DNA of 64,000 nucleotides from JAAFHI01 sp039793685 (GCA_039793685.1 JBDRAL010000038.1:20133-84132); one strand, 5' to 3'; positions 15,360-24,426 are shown, counted from the stretch's first letter. Notes: a model not told the origin generated them from the sequence alone. Translations and numbers: made by a program.

Positions 15360-15878
15360 ATGAAAAAGCTTCTGCTGCTCCTTGGCTGCGTCTTCGCGTT
15401 CGGCGTCGGCGCGTACGCCCAGGATACCCCCAAGGCCGACATTTCGATTGGCTATTCCTACGTCCGGTTCAACCTCGTGCCCAGCACGGGTGTCAACACC
15501 AACGGCATCAGCGCCTCGGCGGCCTACAACGTTCACAAGAACATCGGTCTGGTGGCCGATTTCGGCGGTTACTTCCAGAAGGGCCGCGTCGGCACGCCGA
15601 ATCTCGTCAGCTACATGTTCGGACCGCGTTTTTCCTACCGGAACGACACCAAGGTGACGCCCTTCGTTCAGGGGCTGATCGGCGGCGCGACGACGACCGG
15701 CCCGACGGGCAAGAGCGGATTCGCCTTTGCCCTCGGCGGCGGCGTGGACGTGAAGGTTCGGAACAACATCTCGCTGCGGGTCGCCCAGGGCGAGTTCTTC
15801 CGCACCAAGATCGGCGACAACTACCAGAACAACCTCCGGTTTACGGCCGGGGTGGTGTTCCACATCGGAAAAAAGTAG
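15360..15878 (+). CDS. Small outer-membrane beta-barrel protein
   Basis: A 172-residue protein; ATG 15360 follows GGAGG. Residues 1-20 are a signal peptide (KKLLLLLGCVFAFGVGAYAQ). The mature part is made of alternating strands (ADISIGYSYVRFNL, IGLVADFGGYFQ, VSYMFGPRFSY, VTPFVQGLIGGA, GFAFALGGGVDVKV, ISLRVAQGEFF) and ends LRFTAGVVFHIGKK, the pattern of an OmpA-like 8-strand barrel seen in many 'porin family' proteins. It is not an OmpA with a peptidoglycan domain. It lies 58 bases before the Oar-like receptor gene on the same strand and may be cotranscribed with it. Confidence 0.8.
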   Translation: MKKLLLLLGCVFAFGVGAYAQDTPKADISIGYSYVRFNLVPSTGVNTNGISASAAYNVHKNIGLVADFGGYFQKGRVGTPNLVSYMFGPRFSYRNDTKVTPFVQGLIGGATTTGPTGKSGFAFALGGGVDVKVRNNISLRVAQGEFFRTKIGDNYQNNLRFTAGVVFHIGKK

Positions 15879-15936
15879 GGCGCCGTGGCCGCCTTGCAAG
15901 AATCGACTTTGAACCATGTTTTACGGAGGTAATCCA

Positions 15937-18900
15937 ATGCAGTACCTGAACGGAAATGTCCGCGGTACGATGCGTCGGGCGCTGTTCCTGCCGATTGCCA
16001 GCCTCGTGCTGGTGCTCGGCTGGCTGGTCCCGGCGGTCGCGCAGACGACGACGGGTTCGGTTCGCGGTCTGGTCAAGGATTCCAGCGGCGCCGTCATCGG
16101 CGGCGCCAAGGTGTCCATCACCGACAAGAAGACCAATTCGACCCAGAACGCGACGACGAATGCCGGTGGCGAATTCTTTTTCACCAACCTGCCGAACGGT
16201 CAGTATGAAGTTGCCGTCGAAGCGACGAACTTCAAGAAGACGACGGTGACGGATGTCACGGTCAACATCAACCAGACGACCGACTTGCCGGTGACGGTCG
16301 AGGCGGGCGGCGGCAACGAAACCGTCGAGGTTTCGGCGGCCGGTACCGAACTGGTCGAAACGACGACCACGACGCTGGCGTCCTCGTTCGAGAGCCGCAA
16401 GGTGGTCGAACTGGCCCAGACCACGTCCGCGGGCGGCATCTACAACCTCGCGCTGACCATCCCGAACGTGACGGGAAGCGGCGGTATCGGTGTGGGGACC
16501 GGCGGTTCGGTCGGCGGTCAGCGTCCGCGCAACAACAACTTCATGGTTGACGGCGTGGACAACAACGACAAATCGGTGACGGGGCCGGCGATGTACATCT
16601 CGCCCGAAACGGTCAGCGAACTGTCGGTTCAGACCAACCAGTCGGCGTCGGAATTCGGACGCAGCACCGGTGGTCAGTTCATCGTGGTGACCAAGTCGGG
16701 AACGAACCAGTTCCACGGCTCGGCGTATTTCTTCCTCCAGAACCGCAACCTGAACGCGCTCGACGTCTCGCAGAAGATTCAGGGCGTGGTGCGTGACAAC
16801 CCCGGACCGGGCCAGTCGCTCAATCCGCGGTTTGACAACAACCGTTTCGGCGGCAACATCGGCGGTCCGATCGTCAAGAACAAGCTGTTCTTCTTCACCT
16901 CGTATGAAGGCATCGTGACGGGACTGGCGTCCGGCGGCGGCGGTATCCGTACGCCCACGGCGGCCGGTTTTGCGGCGCTGGCGGCCCTGCCGACCACCCC
17001 CGGCAACATCTCGGCGGCGAACCTCGCGTTCCTGCGCCAGTATCTGCCGGTGGCGGCGACGTCCGACCGGACCATCACGGTCCTCGGCCAGCAGATTCCG
17101 ATCGGTCCGGTGGCGATCAACGCCCCGAACTTCGCGAATCAGCGCAACTTTGTTCTCACCCTCGACTTCAATCAGGACGAAAACGACGTTCACCGTTTCC
17201 GTTTCCTCTACAACCGGGTGCGGGCGATCGACGCGGCGGCCTCGCTGCCGGTCTTCTTCACCAACACGCCGACCGACAACCGTCTCACGTCCTACACGTG
17301 GGTCCACACCTTCTCGCCGACGATCAATAACGAATTGCGTCTGGCTTATCGCCGGCAGGTGAACGACACGCCGGTGCCGAGCATCACGGCGCCGTTCGGT
17401 CTCGACACCTTCCCGAACATCGGTCTGGGCGAGTTCGGCGTGAACATCGGGCCGAACCCGAACGCGCCGCAGGGCCGGACCGACGGCGGTTACCAGCTCG
17501 TCGATAACGTCTCGTGGGTGCTCGGCAACCACTCGCTCAAGTTCGGCGTGGACGTTCGTCGCGCCATCGGCACGAACCGGTTCATCCAGCGCGTTCGCGG
17601 CGACTATCAGTACACCGCGGCGGCCGGAGCGACCGAGCGCTTCCTGCGTGACCTTTCGCCGAACGGCCTTGCCCAGCGCACGGTCGGCGGCGGCGTCTAC
17701 AGCGGCAACCAGACCCAGTTCTTCGGTTTCTTCCAGGATGACTGGCGCACGACCAAGAATCTCACCCTGAACCTCGGCCTGCGCTATGTCTACCAGCAGG
17801 CGCCGTTCAGCGCGGACGAACAGCAGGCCAACGCGGTGGCTTCGGCCGCCGGCGTGCTCCAGTTCCGCAAGCTCAAGACCCAGAAAGCCAACTTCTCGCC
17901 GGTGGTGGGGATCGCCTACGCGCCGGACTTCAACGAAGGTTTCTTCCACCACATTTTCGGGAATCCCGGTGAAAGTTCGATCCGCGCCGGCTTCTCGATG
18001 GCGCGCGACGTGATCTTCGACAACATCTACCTCAACGCCCGGACCGGCTTCCCGCAGTTCAGCGTGCTGGTGGATCGCACCAACGACACCTCGACCGGCT
18101 TCTTCGCGGGCGGCGCGATTCCCTCGACTCCGCAGGGAAGCGCCACGCTCAGCACGGCGGATGCCCGTCGCCTGACCACCTCCTACAACCCGGACCAGAA
18201 GGTCGCCTACTCGATGTCGTGGTCGCTCGGCGTTCAGCGCCAGCTCGGCAAGGACTGGGGTTTTGAAATCCGCTACCTCGGCACGCGCGGCGTCAACCTG
18301 ATCGTTCAGCAGCAGATCAACCGTCAGGCGGTGGTGAACGCCAACCGCTCGATCCCGACCTTCTTCGCGCAGCCGACCGCCGCCCAGTTGGCCGGTCTGA
18401 CCACGACCGTTTCGCAGCTCCTCGCGCTGCGCAACGGCCCGAACTTCGGCAACAGCGTGCCGAGCTTCCTCGCGGCCGGTTTCTTCGCCGGGACCAGCCC
18501 GACTTCGACCACCGCCGGCGTCGGCGGCATCACCGCGCAGTCGCCGATCGGCAACTCGACCTACCACGCACTCTCGCTGTCGGCGAACAAGCGCTACAGC
18601 CGTGGTTACTACCTGGGTGCGTCCTACACCTGGAGCCGTCTCATCGACGACTCGACGGCGGAACTGTTCTCGACGGTTCTGACGCCGCGTCGCGCGGAAG
18701 ACTTCCAGAATCTCCGCAACGAACGCTCGGTGTCGGCGCTCGACAGCACGCACCGGTTCACCCTGAACGGCGCGTATGACCTGCCGTTCTTCCTCAAGAG
18801 CAACAACTGGGCGCTCCGGACGTTCATCGGCGGATTCCAGGTGGCTGGTACGCTGACGTTCGAAACCGGCAAGCCCTACACCCCGGTGAGCGGGGTTGAC

Positions 18901-19383
18901 TCCAACCTCAACGGGGACACCGCGGGCGACCGGACGGTCATCAATCCGGCGGGTACGCAGGGCGTCTCCTCGACGGTTCGCGGTATCGACATCAACGGCA
19001 ACACCACCACCAACAACGCCCTCATCGTGGCGTATGTGGCGAACAACTCGAACGCCCGGTACGTCCAGGCGGGTCTCGGCGCGCGCGCCAACGGTGGTCG
19101 TAACACGCTCCGTCTGCCGGGGATCAACAACCTCGACCTGTCGGTGAGCAAGAACTTCAATCTCCGTGAATCGTTGAAGGCCCAGTTCCGGGCGGACTTC
19201 TTCAACTTCACCAACACGCCCCAGTTCATCCCCGGCTCGCTCCGCGGGGTGAACCCGATTGCGACGTCGGGCGCGGCGGTGACGCAGGTCAACACGGCTG
19301 GAAACCCGCTGTTCAATACCCCGCAGCGGATCTTCAGCGGCAACCCGCGCATCATCCAGTTGGCCCTTCGGCTCGACTTCTAA
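15937..19383 (+). CDS. Oar-like TonB-dependent receptor with carboxypeptidase-regulatory-like domain
   Basis: An 1148-residue outer-membrane protein. ATG 15937 has GGAGG 9 bases upstream. Signal peptide to about residue 36 (ending AVAQ). Residues 37-125 are a CarboxypepD_reg-like beta-sandwich (GSVRGLVKDSSGAVIGGAKV; GEFFFTNLPNGQYEVAV). A plug domain follows with RPRNNNFMVDGVDNND, then a large barrel rich in Asn/Arg/Thr, ending FNTPQRIFSGNPRIIQLALRLDF with a terminal aromatic residue as required for BAM-assisted insertion. This domain order is the Oar/SusC-like type that is greatly expanded in Acidobacteriota; the ligand is unknown. Followed by a strong terminator. Confidence 0.9.
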   Translation: MQYLNGNVRGTMRRALFLPIASLVLVLGWLVPAVAQTTTGSVRGLVKDSSGAVIGGAKVSITDKKTNSTQNATTNAGGEFFFTNLPNGQYEVAVEATNFKKTTVTDVTVNINQTTDLPVTVEAGGGNETVEVSAAGTELVETTTTTLASSFESRKVVELAQTTSAGGIYNLALTIPNVTGSGGIGVGTGGSVGGQRPRNNNFMVDGVDNNDKSVTGPAMYISPETVSELSVQTNQSASEFGRSTGGQFIVVTKSGTNQFHGSAYFFLQNRNLNALDVSQKIQGVVRDNPGPGQSLNPRFDNNRFGGNIGGPIVKNKLFFFTSYEGIVTGLASGGGGIRTPTAAGFAALAALPTTPGNISAANLAFLRQYLPVAATSDRTITVLGQQIPIGPVAINAPNFANQRNFVLTLDFNQDENDVHRFRFLYNRVRAIDAAASLPVFFTNTPTDNRLTSYTWVHTFSPTINNELRLAYRRQVNDTPVPSITAPFGLDTFPNIGLGEFGVNIGPNPNAPQGRTDGGYQLVDNVSWVLGNHSLKFGVDVRRAIGTNRFIQRVRGDYQYTAAAGATERFLRDLSPNGLAQRTVGGGVYSGNQTQFFGFFQDDWRTTKNLTLNLGLRYVYQQAPFSADEQQANAVASAAGVLQFRKLKTQKANFSPVVGIAYAPDFNEGFFHHIFGNPGESSIRAGFSMARDVIFDNIYLNARTGFPQFSVLVDRTNDTSTGFFAGGAIPSTPQGSATLSTADARRLTTSYNPDQKVAYSMSWSLGVQRQLGKDWGFEIRYLGTRGVNLIVQQQINRQAVVNANRSIPTFFAQPTAAQLAGLTTTVSQLLALRNGPNFGNSVPSFLAAGFFAGTSPTSTTAGVGGITAQSPIGNSTYHALSLSANKRYSRGYYLGASYTWSRLIDDSTAELFSTVLTPRRAEDFQNLRNERSVSALDSTHRFTLNGAYDLPFFLKSNNWALRTFIGGFQVAGTLTFETGKPYTPVSGVDSNLNGDTAGDRTVINPAGTQGVSSTVRGIDINGNTTTNNALIVAYVANNSNARYVQAGLGARANGGRNTLRLPGINNLDLSVSKNFNLRESLKAQFRADFFNFTNTPQFIPGSLRGVNPIATSGAAVTQVNTAGNPLFNTPQRIFSGNPRIIQLALRLDF

Positions 19384-19411
19384 AAATTCCTTTCTCTCAG
19401 GGTTTTCACCC

Positions 19412-19440
19412 CGGCGGAGGCTTCGGTCTCCGCCGTTTTT
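19412..19440 (+). terminator. Intrinsic terminator after the receptor gene
   Basis: CGGCGGAG (19412-19419) pairs with CTCCGCCG (19428-19435) around a GCTTCGGT loop and is followed by TTTTT. It lies 29 bases past the stop codon at 19383. Confidence 0.85.
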
Positions 19441-19551
19441 CTTGTGCGCGGTTTTTGACTTTTGATGATTCCCACGGGCATCCTTGCACCGAAACCGGGG
19501 TACCGAACAATCGGCGGGAACCTCAAGGAAAAACGTTCAAGGGCGAATCGC

Positions 19552-19974
19552 ATGGCATTTCCATTCCACATCGATGGCATTTCGTTCGCGCCCCCTTTGT
19601 ATGAGCGAGCCGATGGCCGGCTTCAGATTGTTCGGGACCTTCCACTCACCCCGTTTTTAGCCGGTTATCAATACCTGCTCGTCGAGGAAGCCCTCGGACG
19701 TTTCCTTCAGAAACTGGAACTGCCGCTCGTGCGCTACAGCCCGGCAGTCGTGTTCAATCCAATTACAGGGGAAGAAATTCGTTCCTTTATCCGGGTTTAC
19801 GCCGATCATGTTTTCGAACCGGGGCAAATTCACGAGTTACCGATTGACGGATTCCGCCTCTTTCGAATGGGGAATTACTACTTTGTCAGTCCGGAACTGA
19901 AAGCCCGGTTGAAACGGAAATGGGGCAAGTCTTTGCGTTTCAGCGAAGGCTTGGGCGGATTTGCAGGAAAATGA
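19552..19974 (+). CDS. Hypothetical protein, immunity-protein-like
   Basis: A 140-residue soluble protein; ATG 19552 is preceded by AAGGGCGA. No family is recognised with certainty. It has the look of small globular immunity proteins: LPLTPFLAGYQYLLVEEAL, a central FNPITGEEIRSFIRVYADHVF and a late GFRLFRMGNYYFVSPELKARL. No toxin gene lies nearby. Its stop codon overlaps the start of the oxidase gene by ATGA (19971-19974), so the two genes are translationally coupled, an odd pairing for an immunity-type protein. Confidence 0.5.
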   Translation: MAFPFHIDGISFAPPLYERADGRLQIVRDLPLTPFLAGYQYLLVEEALGRFLQKLELPLVRYSPAVVFNPITGEEIRSFIRVYADHVFEPGQIHELPIDGFRLFRMGNYYFVSPELKARLKRKWGKSLRFSEGLGGFAGK

Positions 19975-20927
19975 ATCAACCACGTTCCGCCATCGTCATC
20001 GGATGCGGCGTTTCCGGCCTGACGTCCGCCATCCGGCTGATTGAGGCCGGGTTCTCGGTCGAAATCGTCGCCCGCGAACTGCCGCCCGAAACCACCTCGA
20101 ACATCGCCGCCGCGCTCTGGTTCCCGTTTCGGGCCGAGCCGCGCGAGCGTGTGCTCGCGTGGTCGAAAACGACCTTCGACGAACTCGTCCGTCAGCATCG
20201 CGCGGGCGTTCCGGGCGTGACGATGACGACGTTCATCGAGCTTTACGACCATCAAGCGCCGCGTCCGTTCTGGGAACCGGCAGCGGCGGGCGTCCGGCGG
20301 GCGCGCCCGGACGAACTTCATCCCGATTACGAAATGGGCTGGGCGGCGGAAGTCCCGGTCGTCGAGACGCCCGTGTACCTGCCGTATCTGGTCGAGCGCT
20401 TTACCGACCTTGGCGGGAAAATTCGTCAGCAAAATATAGAAAAAATTGAAGATGTCGCCGCGCCCGACCGGCTGGCGGTCGTCTGCGCGGGACTCGGCGC
20501 GCGCGATCTTTTGAAAGATGAAGAAGTTTTTCCGATTCGCGGACAGGTCGTCCGGGTGACGAATCCGGGCATCCGGCGGGCGTTGACCGACGACGACGGG
20601 CCGCGCAGCATCGCCTACACGATTCCGCGTACCGACGACATCATTCTCGGCGGCGTCGCCGTCCCGAACGACTGGAACCGGACGCCCGATCCCGAACTTT
20701 CAATCGAAATTTTGAAAAAGTGCCGCGAACTCGAACCGGCGCTCGCGGACGCGACGGTCATCGAAACCCGCGTCGGACTGCGCCCCGGCCGGACGACCGT
20801 CCGGCTCGAACGCGAAACGCTGCCCGACGGCTCGCCGGTCATTTACAACTACGGCCACGGCGGCGCGGGTTTTACCTTGTGCTGGGGCTGCGCGGCGGAA
20901 GTCGCCGAGCGAGCGGTTAGTGGTTAG
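19971..20927 (+). CDS. FAD-dependent oxidoreductase, D-amino-acid oxidase family
   Basis: A 318-residue protein beginning at ATG 19971, which overlaps the previous stop. FAD-binding GCGVSGLTSAIRLIEAG (residues about 12-28) is followed by the family's TTSNIAAALWFPFRAEP. Near the C-terminus is the DAO signature YNYGHGGAGFTLCWGCA, with catalytic-region residues GxR (VGLRPGR). It probably oxidises a D-amino acid (D-Asp or neutral D-amino acid) to the imino acid with H2O2 release; a glycine-oxidase-like role is less likely. Substrate cannot be decided. The last residues AVSG and the stop are encoded in a GTAGTTA word array. Confidence 0.8.
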   Translation: MNQPRSAIVIGCGVSGLTSAIRLIEAGFSVEIVARELPPETTSNIAAALWFPFRAEPRERVLAWSKTTFDELVRQHRAGVPGVTMTTFIELYDHQAPRPFWEPAAAGVRRARPDELHPDYEMGWAAEVPVVETPVYLPYLVERFTDLGGKIRQQNIEKIEDVAAPDRLAVVCAGLGARDLLKDEEVFPIRGQVVRVTNPGIRRALTDDDGPRSIAYTIPRTDDIILGGVAVPNDWNRTPDPELSIEILKKCRELEPALADATVIETRVGLRPGRTTVRLERETLPDGSPVIYNYGHGGAGFTLCWGCAAEVAERAVSG

Positions 20928-20992
20928 TAGTCAGCAGTTAGCTAAAGAATTTACTAACTACTAACTACTAACTACTGTCTACTAACTACTAA
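20911..20992. repeat. Inverted heptamer array, word GTAGTTA
   Basis: Left arm 20911-20943 with units GCGGTTA, GTGGTTA, GTAGTCA, GCAGTTA. Right arm 20951-20992 in the opposite sense with GTAGTTA and a GTAGACA unit. The spacer is under ten bases. It sits between two convergent genes and contributes the last codons of both the oxidase (AVSG) and rfbD (FLSS). Confidence 0.85.
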
Positions 20993-21824
20993 GGAATTCG
21001 GCGAGCGCCTCGCGCCAGTCGCGCAGGACGGGCAGGCCGCGCGCGGGGTCGGGCGTATGCGCGAGGACCGACTTCATCGGCCGTTTCGCCGGGCGTTTCA
21101 GTTCGGCTTCCGTCACGGGGACGATTTCGCCGACCGCGCGTTCGCCGAGCAGCGACTTGGCGTAGGTCGCGAATTCCAGCCAGCTACATCCCGGCCCGGC
21201 GTTGACGGCCTGAAAAACGCCGCCGACCCGGCCTTCCGCGACGTGCCGGAGGAATACGGCCACGTCCGCCGCGTAGCTCGGCAGAATCAGGTTGTCGGAA
21301 ATGCCCTTGAGCGAGCCGGGCGTGGTGAGCAGGTCGTAGAGCTTGCTCGCGAAATTTTTCCCGCCGATGCCGAACAGCCCGGCCACCCGGACCACCGCGT
21401 GATCCGCCGAAACCTCGCGGACGGCGCGTTCTCCGGCCAGCTTCGATTCGCCGTAGACCGAAATCGGGTTCGGCGGGTCGTCCACGAGGTAGGCCCCGTC
21501 CTTCGTCCCGTCGAAAATGTAATCGGTGCTGATGTGAATCAGATGAATGCCCCGCTCCGAGCAGGCGCGGGCGAGCAGCCCCGGTGCTTCGGCGTTGTGC
21601 CGGAACGCGCCCTCGCGGTCGGTTTCACAGGCGTCCACGTTGGTCATGGCCGCGCAGTTGATGACGGTGTCCGGTTTTTCGCGGTCGAGAATCGCGGCGA
21701 CCGCTTCCGGGGCGGAAATGTCGAGGTCGGTGCGTCCGAGCGGAACGACCGCGTGGGTGGGGGAAAATTCGGCGATGACGCGGCGTCCGAGGAGTCCGGC
21801 GGCGCCGGTGACGAGGAGTTTCAT
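20982..21824 (-). CDS. rfbD: dTDP-4-dehydrorhamnose reductase family protein
   Basis: A 280-residue short-chain dehydrogenase. N-terminal MKLLVTGAAGLLGRRV is the NAD(P)-binding TGxxGxxG motif; VINCAAMTNVDACE, LIHISTDYIFDG and the catalytic YGESKLAGE (YxxxK) are typical of RfbD/RmlD, which makes dTDP-L-rhamnose from dTDP-4-keto-L-rhamnose with NAD(P)H. No rfbA, rfbB or rfbC is nearby, so the reaction is inferred from family alone and a related sugar reductase is possible. Start is ATG 21824. Its end lies in the GTAGTTA array and its start faces the GGGATCA array. Confidence 0.8.
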   Translation of the reverse strand: MKLLVTGAAGLLGRRVIAEFSPTHAVVPLGRTDLDISAPEAVAAILDREKPDTVINCAAMTNVDACETDREGAFRHNAEAPGLLARACSERGIHLIHISTDYIFDGTKDGAYLVDDPPNPISVYGESKLAGERAVREVSADHAVVRVAGLFGIGGKNFASKLYDLLTTPGSLKGISDNLILPSYAADVAVFLRHVAEGRVGGVFQAVNAGPGCSWLEFATYAKSLLGERAVGEIVPVTEAELKRPAKRPMKSVLAHTPDPARGLPVLRDWREALAEFLSS

Positions 21825-21825
21825 A

Positions 21826-21954
21826 GGGATCAGGTGTCGGGGATCAGGGATCAGAAATTCGAAGCGGAATCAGGAGATTAAAAAGACACAAGGGAAAAAG
21901 AAAGAGAAGGGAAACGAGTTTTTCCTGATCCCTGATCCCCGACACCTGATTCCT
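21826..21954. repeat. Inverted heptamer array, word GGGATCA (first hairpin)
   Basis: The left arm begins right at the rfbD start (21826-21853), with units A-B-A-A, A = GGGATCA and B = GGTGTCG. The right arm (about 21925-21954), read on the other strand, has the same order with one changed first unit. The spacer of about 70 bases is AG-rich. It lies in the leader of rfbD. Confidence 0.85.
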
Positions 21955-21960
21955 CAAAAA

Positions 21961-22017
21961 AGGGAAGGGGCCAGAAACCGGTTTCCCGATCCCTGGCCCC
22001 TGATCCCTGATCCCTTT
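21961..22017. repeat. Inverted heptamer array, word GGGATCA (second hairpin)
   Basis: A second, smaller inverted array next to the first. The left arm contains GGGGCCA and AACCGG; the right arm contains GGGATCA-type units and the same GGGGCCA variant on the other strand. It ends 5 bases from the stop of the exported-protein gene at 22022. Confidence 0.75.
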
Positions 22018-22021
22018 TCAG

Positions 22022-23308
22022 TTACTGAACCGAACCTGGCGCCCGGAGCGAACCCTTCAGGTTGCAGACGATGCCTTTCGGCTTGGCGTTGGCGGACGTG
22101 TTCGGGTTGGAGCGGCGAACCGGCGCGCCCGACGGACGCGGTTTCTTCGGCGCGCCATTGGGGGCGACGATTTCGACTTCCAGCGTGTTTTCGCCGAAAC
22201 CGACCGAGGGGGCCTTGAACTTCGCGCCCTTGTCGGTCGTGAAGGTCGTGTCGTTGAAGTAGTTGTAAAGGTCGAGCACGTCCATCGTGGTTTCAAGCGA
22301 CAGGCGGTCGCCCGCCGCGCCGACGCCCAGATTGACGTAGATGCCCTGCGCCTGAAGCGCCTTGATGATCGCCTGCGTCTGTTCGGGGCTGGTCTTGAAG
22401 AAAATCGACAGCGCGATCTGGTTCTTCAACTGCTTCTTGTCGTAGATGACATCGCTATCCGAGAAAATCGACTGGTAAAGCTGGCCGACCGCCTGCGAAA
22501 TGAGGGTCGGCGCGGCTTCGTCGAGCGTCTTGTCGAAGGCCACCATCTGCGAATTGGCGCTGCCGCGCTGGCTGATGACGCCTTCGCCGAGGATGCGGTT
22601 GTCGTTCGGACGCATCACCGTGTAGGTGAAATTGGCGTCGCAGATATAGCCGCCGACCGAGGCCGGGCGGTTGTCGGTTTCCGGATCGATGTAGATGAGG
22701 TAGTCCGCGCCGTACTGAAGCGCCTGCTTGGCAAGAATCTTGAGCGAACCCGGCGACTGCTTGATCTGGACCGAGGTGATTTCGGTGACGCCTTCGAAGG
22801 CGACCGACTGGAGGCCCGCCTGCTTCATCTTTTCGAAGACGAGCGCGCGCAGCGTCTTGGCGGCTTTCGGATTCTGGAAGCGGCTCGACGGGATGAACAT
22901 CACCTTCGGGGGACGTTCGCCAAAGCTGAGCACCTTGTTCTGGACGAGGGCCGAGACCATCGCGGGCAGATCGACTTCGCCTTCGACCGTGAGAATGATC
23001 TTGGTTTCATCGTCGTTGTACTTGGTGGTCTTGATTTCGAAGTTCACGAGAAAGTCGTCCGGCGGATCGAGTGCCACGTCGATTTCCTCGGCGAGGCTGG
23101 TCACGATTTCCTTGGAGAACTTGGCTTCGAGAAAGTCGGCGAGAAACTGTTTGCGGGCCTTTTTCTTGGCCTTGGCTTCGGATGCCGTGCGGGTCGCGCT
23201 ATTGAAATCAAATGTGTAGCGTTTTTTAAGGGTTTCAGCCTGGGCCGCGACGCCGAAACCGACGACGAGCAGGCACAATATCGCAAGCGATCGAATGATG
23301 CGTTTCAC
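22022..23308 (-). CDS. Exported protein of unknown function, partner of the CsgG-family protein
   Basis: A 428-residue protein with a signal peptide (KRIIRSLAILCLLVVGFGVAAQA). The N-terminal part is charged and looks helical (SEAKAKKKARKQFLADFLEAKF), followed by mixed alpha/beta segments such as DYLIYIDPET and VMRPNDNRILGEGV; the C-terminus is Pro/Arg/Asn-rich. The plan (a repeated LPP20/FlgT-like alpha-beta unit that senses or traps exported proteins) resembles periplasmic accessory proteins, but I cannot assign a family. It follows the CsgG-family gene by 128 bases on the same strand, with a hairpin between, and the two probably act together at the outer membrane. Confidence 0.5.
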   Translation of the reverse strand: MKRIIRSLAILCLLVVGFGVAAQAETLKKRYTFDFNSATRTASEAKAKKKARKQFLADFLEAKFSKEIVTSLAEEIDVALDPPDDFLVNFEIKTTKYNDDETKIILTVEGEVDLPAMVSALVQNKVLSFGERPPKVMFIPSSRFQNPKAAKTLRALVFEKMKQAGLQSVAFEGVTEITSVQIKQSPGSLKILAKQALQYGADYLIYIDPETDNRPASVGGYICDANFTYTVMRPNDNRILGEGVISQRGSANSQMVAFDKTLDEAAPTLISQAVGQLYQSIFSDSDVIYDKKQLKNQIALSIFFKTSPEQTQAIIKALQAQGIYVNLGVGAAGDRLSLETTMDVLDLYNYFNDTTFTTDKGAKFKAPSVGFGENTLEVEIVAPNGAPKKPRPSGAPVRRSNPNTSANAKPKGIVCNLKGSLRAPGSVQ

Positions 23309-23377
23309 GTTACGCTCCTTGTATGCGTGGAAGAACCTCCCCGATCACGGATGGGCCGCCGGGGAAGCAATTGAGTC

Positions 23378-23420
23378 GGCGGGAGCGGAGTCCGGAGGGG
23401 AATTCCGGTCCACTCCCGCC
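23378..23420 (-). promoter_or_regulatory. Long hairpin between the two exported-protein genes
   Basis: GGCGGGAG (23378-23385) pairs with CTCCCGCC (23413-23420), with a further GTCCGGA/TTCCGGTCC inner stem. There is no T-run on the minus strand, so it is more likely an mRNA stability or partial termination structure than a full terminator. Confidence 0.4.
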
Positions 23421-23436
23421 GTAGGGGATATGAATC

Positions 23437-24426
23437 TTACTTGCCCTTCTTGGTCGGGGCGGCGACTTTCGCCGCCTGGCGGACGGTGAAGTCGGTCTGG
23501 ATACGGCCCGCGTTCGGGGCGGCGTCGGCGGCCTTCGAGTTCGGGTCGAAGGTCGTGACGATGTCGCAGTAAGTCACCTTTTCGTTGACCTTGGCGGCGC
23601 GGATGACAGCCACCTTGCTGACCACCCGGTCGAGAATCGTCCCGTCGGAGTCGCGAATCGGCTCGCCTTCGAGGATGACTTCGAATTCGTTGCCCGGCTG
23701 GACACCTTCCGCCGAACCGGTCCGGATGATCACCTGACCGTCCTTGACGAGCGCGACGGTGGTTTCAATCGGAACCTGAAGGCTGACGACTTCGGCGAAG
23801 CGCTGGGCGAAGCCCTTCATCATCTTGGTGAAGGCTTCCTGGCCCGGCGCGTCGGCGTTGTTGCTGCCGAGGCTGCCGACCGAGGTCGAGTTGGTCTTGT
23901 CGGTGCCATCGTAGTTTTCCGACTTGATGAGCGCTCCGGTTTCGGCGTTGATGAGCTGCATGTTGACCTTGACGATCAGCTTCTTTTCCTTCTGGGCGAA
24001 GCCGCCGAAGCCGACGCTGCTTTCCTTGACATCAACGGAAACGGCTTTGGCGACGATAACATACTGAGCGGAAAGAAGTTTACCGACATTGGTGGCCGCC
24101 GCCGGGTCGGCGAGATCGGAATTCGCGAGCTTCTGCTCGGAAATGACCGAATTGAGCGAATCGCGGGAAAGAATGTTGAAACGACCGCCGGTGAGGGCGG
24201 TTTCGAGTTCGGCGACCATGATGTCCTTCGTCCAGCCGCGCTGATTGTCCTGCGGGATGACCGCCACCGTGATCTTGCCGCCCTTCTTGGGTTTGGCGTC
24301 TTTCGGGGCGTCGGACGCGGGGGTGCCTCCCCCCGATTTCCGCTGGGCAAACGTTGCGTCGGAAATGCCGAAAAGCATCCCGCCGACCGCCGCCGCGCAA
24401 AGGAGCATACGAGTCATAGGCCGCAT
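23437..24426 (-). CDS. CsgG/HfaB-family exported protein
   Basis: A 329-residue protein. ATG 24426 is preceded by GAGAGGAA. Signal peptide residues 1-28 (MLLCAAAVGGMLFGISDATFAQ). A Lys/Pro/Gly linker precedes the CsgG-like alpha/beta domain: ITVAVIPQDNQRGWTKDIMVAELETAL, ILSRDSLNSVISEQKLANSDLAD, LLSAQYVIVAKAVSVDV, and VKVNMQLINAETGALIKSENYDG. CsgG proteins form outer-membrane secretion pores or related oligomers; this one lacks the usual lipobox, so pore formation is uncertain. A second beta domain (QVIIRTGSAEGVQPGNEFEVI) resembles flagellar/curli adaptor folds. It begins the pair with the gene at 22022. Confidence 0.7.
   Translation of the reverse strand: MRPMTRMLLCAAAVGGMLFGISDATFAQRKSGGGTPASDAPKDAKPKKGGKITVAVIPQDNQRGWTKDIMVAELETALTGGRFNILSRDSLNSVISEQKLANSDLADPAAATNVGKLLSAQYVIVAKAVSVDVKESSVGFGGFAQKEKKLIVKVNMQLINAETGALIKSENYDGTDKTNSTSVGSLGSNNADAPGQEAFTKMMKGFAQRFAEVVSLQVPIETTVALVKDGQVIIRTGSAEGVQPGNEFEVILEGEPIRDSDGTILDRVVSKVAVIRAAKVNEKVTYCDIVTTFDPNSKAADAAPNAGRIQTDFTVRQAAKVAAPTKKGK

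Noticed and set aside
15841..18753. A 970-residue minus-strand open frame opposite the Oar-like receptor
   Set aside because: It is antisense to a clear receptor gene, very Arg/Val/Glu-rich as expected for a GC-rich shadow frame, and has no start signal or family features.
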